Assembly: GCA_963524205.1 (NCBI GenBank)
Contig: CAURED010000002.1
Span: forward strand, 62,001 to 126,000
Reading direction: 5' to 3'
Source of the DNA: Aminipila sp963524205
GTDB lineage: Bacteria > Bacillota > Clostridia > Peptostreptococcales > Anaerovoracaceae
DNA length: 64,000 bases
The notes under the pieces are model-generated. The model saw nothing but the letters and a program-made list of their open reading frames with translations. It did not search any database and had not been told where the DNA came from. Below are positions 63,038 to 64,000 of the stretch, one piece after another. The stretch's first letter is position 1, and the number at the start of each line of letters is the position of its first letter. A program made the translations under genes and the position numbers.

Positions 63038-64000
63038 TTTATTTTCCTCCTGATTCTTTATTTTATTATTTTTATTTTCAACCATTATCTGGTCTTTATA
63101 TAAGTTATTATCTCCAGCCTTGTCGGCTTTAAACATCTTTAATCGAAGCGCATTTGATACGACAAATACGCTGCTGAAACTCATTGCTGCTGCTCCAAAC
63201 ATTGGACTTAATCTCCACCCAAGCACAGAATAAAAAACACCCGCCGCCAATGGAATCCCTAAGCAATTATAAAAAAATGCCCAAAATAAATTTTGTTTTA
63301 TATTTCTAATTACAGCCTTACTTAATTTTATAGCAGTAACAACATCCAGTAAATCGCTCTTCATAAGCACTATATCCGCACTTTCTACAGCCACATCTGT
63401 TCCAGCACCAATGGCTATGCCAACATCAGCTCTTACCAAAGCAGGGGCATCATTCACGCCATCCCCAACCATAGCAACCTTTTTACCCTCCTTCTGTAAA
63501 TCAGATATTACTTTTTCTTTGTCCTGAGGCAGAACCTCAGAAATAATATGATTTAACTGCAGATCTTCTCCAATGCCTTCTGCTGTTCTTCTATTGTCAC
63601 CTGTCAGCATGGTAACTTCTATGTTCATTTCTCTTAATGCTTCAATGGCTCTCTTGCTTGAAGGTTTGATAACATCTGCGACGGCGATAATTCCAATCAA
63701 ATCATTTTGTGCGGCAAACATCATAGGCGTTTTCCCCTCTGAAGCCAGCCGGTTAATCTTATCTTCATAAGCTGCTACATGAATCCCATTTTCCTCCATC
63801 ATTCTCTGGTTTCCTGCTAGATATAATTTATCGTCAATACTGGCTTTCAGCCCTCTTCCAGATACTGATTGAAATTCCTTTACTTGCTTTATAATAATGT
63901 TTTCTTTATTTACATATTCCAATATAGCTTCCGCCAAAGGATGTTCACTTCCTGCCTCCAAGCCGCCTGCAATTTCCAGCAGCCTATCTTTAGGCACATC
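62831..64000 (-). CDS. copA: Copper-transporting P-type ATPase, C-terminal part fused to a copper chaperone domain (partial)
   Basis: The frame runs off the right edge; the visible part is about 389 residues. SEHPLAEAI is the typical nucleotide-domain motif of heavy-metal ATPases. MLTGDNRRTAEGI and VGDGVNDAPALVRADVGIAIGAGTD complete the P-domain, and two C-terminal membrane helices follow. After a linker rich in Asn and Lys, a heavy-metal-associated domain, GMMCDNC, makes the last 68 residues. The 5' part with the phosphorylation site lies beyond 64000. CopA exports Cu(I). An internal ribosome site precedes the chaperone domain. Confidence 0.85.
   Translation of the reverse strand, partial: DVPKDRLLEIAGGLEAGSEHPLAEAILEYVNKENIIIKQVKEFQSVSGRGLKASIDDKLYLAGNQRMMEENGIHVAAYEDKINRLASEGKTPMMFAAQNDLIGIIAVADVIKPSSKRAIEALREMNIEVTMLTGDNRRTAEGIGEDLQLNHIISEVLPQDKEKVISDLQKEGKKVAMVGDGVNDAPALVRADVGIAIGAGTDVAVESADIVLMKSDLLDVVTAIKLSKAVIRNIKQNLFWAFFYNCLGIPLAAGVFYSVLGWRLSPMFGAAAMSFSSVFVVSNALRLKMFKADKAGDNNLYKDQIMVENKNNKIKNQEENKMVTLKIDGMMCDNCVKHVREALESFKGATVEVNLDNKEAKVEIPATISTDELKAAVEEAGYTVTQVIQ

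Overview
The window looks like the chromosome of an anaerobic, AT-rich Firmicute of the class Clostridia. The signs are AGGAGG-type ribosome sites throughout, many iron-sulfur proteins, B12 lower-loop genes, FeoAB iron uptake, a CIRCE element before htpG, Cache-type chemoreceptors and a large serine recombinase. I cannot name a genus from sequence alone.

The main result is that feoB is cut in two. The N-terminal 347 codons lie at 28221-29261 (minus) next to feoA, and the C-terminal 276 codons at 8068-8898 (minus). Between them sits a 19.3 kb element bounded by an identical 17-bp direct repeat (8899-8915 and 28221-28237). A large serine recombinase (8928-10532) lies 12 bp inside the left repeat. 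Joining the repeats restores an in-frame FeoB of 623 residues across its conserved MGFGCN motif. This is an integrative element inserted inside a housekeeping iron-transport gene, with the geometry of skin-like elements that restore their host gene on excision.

The element carries, from left to right: the recombinase and a 50-residue companion ORF; a chemoreceptor; a GNAT acetyltransferase; two related cysteine-rich proteins, possibly spore or surface proteins; and a ten-gene minus-strand run (25021 down to 15011). In transcription order that run encodes a B12-binding radical SAM enzyme, a histone-deacetylase-fold amidohydrolase, a GNAT, aconitase-type large and small subunits, a beta-decarboxylating dehydrogenase, a homocitrate-synthase-like enzyme, a second GNAT, a class III aminotransferase and a DMT exporter. 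Together these look like a 2-oxoacid chain-elongation and amination pathway with N-acetyl protection and deprotection, making an unknown amino-acid-like metabolite. An ECF sigma/anti-sigma pair and a DUF2812 membrane protein lie between the run and the right end.

Left flank (1-8067): end of birA, a NapH-like ferredoxin and PadR regulator, cobalamin genes (cobU, cobS and a CobU-like/CobC fusion), a DMT transporter, and a large sensor protein with degenerate GGDEF and EAL domains. Right flank (28238-64000): feoA, a macro-domain protein, a three-gene fumarate reductase, a VOC protein, an alanine symporter, a complete branched-chain amino acid ABC transporter, a phosphohexomutase, an iron-sulfur protein, htpG, an MBL-fold hydrolase, a tandem PII protein with a DUF1538 membrane protein, rplM-rpsI, dapB, murI, two closely related chemoreceptors, a MATE exporter, a YbaK-type deacylase, panC with a BASS transporter, and the 3' part of a copper ATPase fused to a copper-chaperone domain.

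No rRNA, tRNA or CRISPR array was seen.
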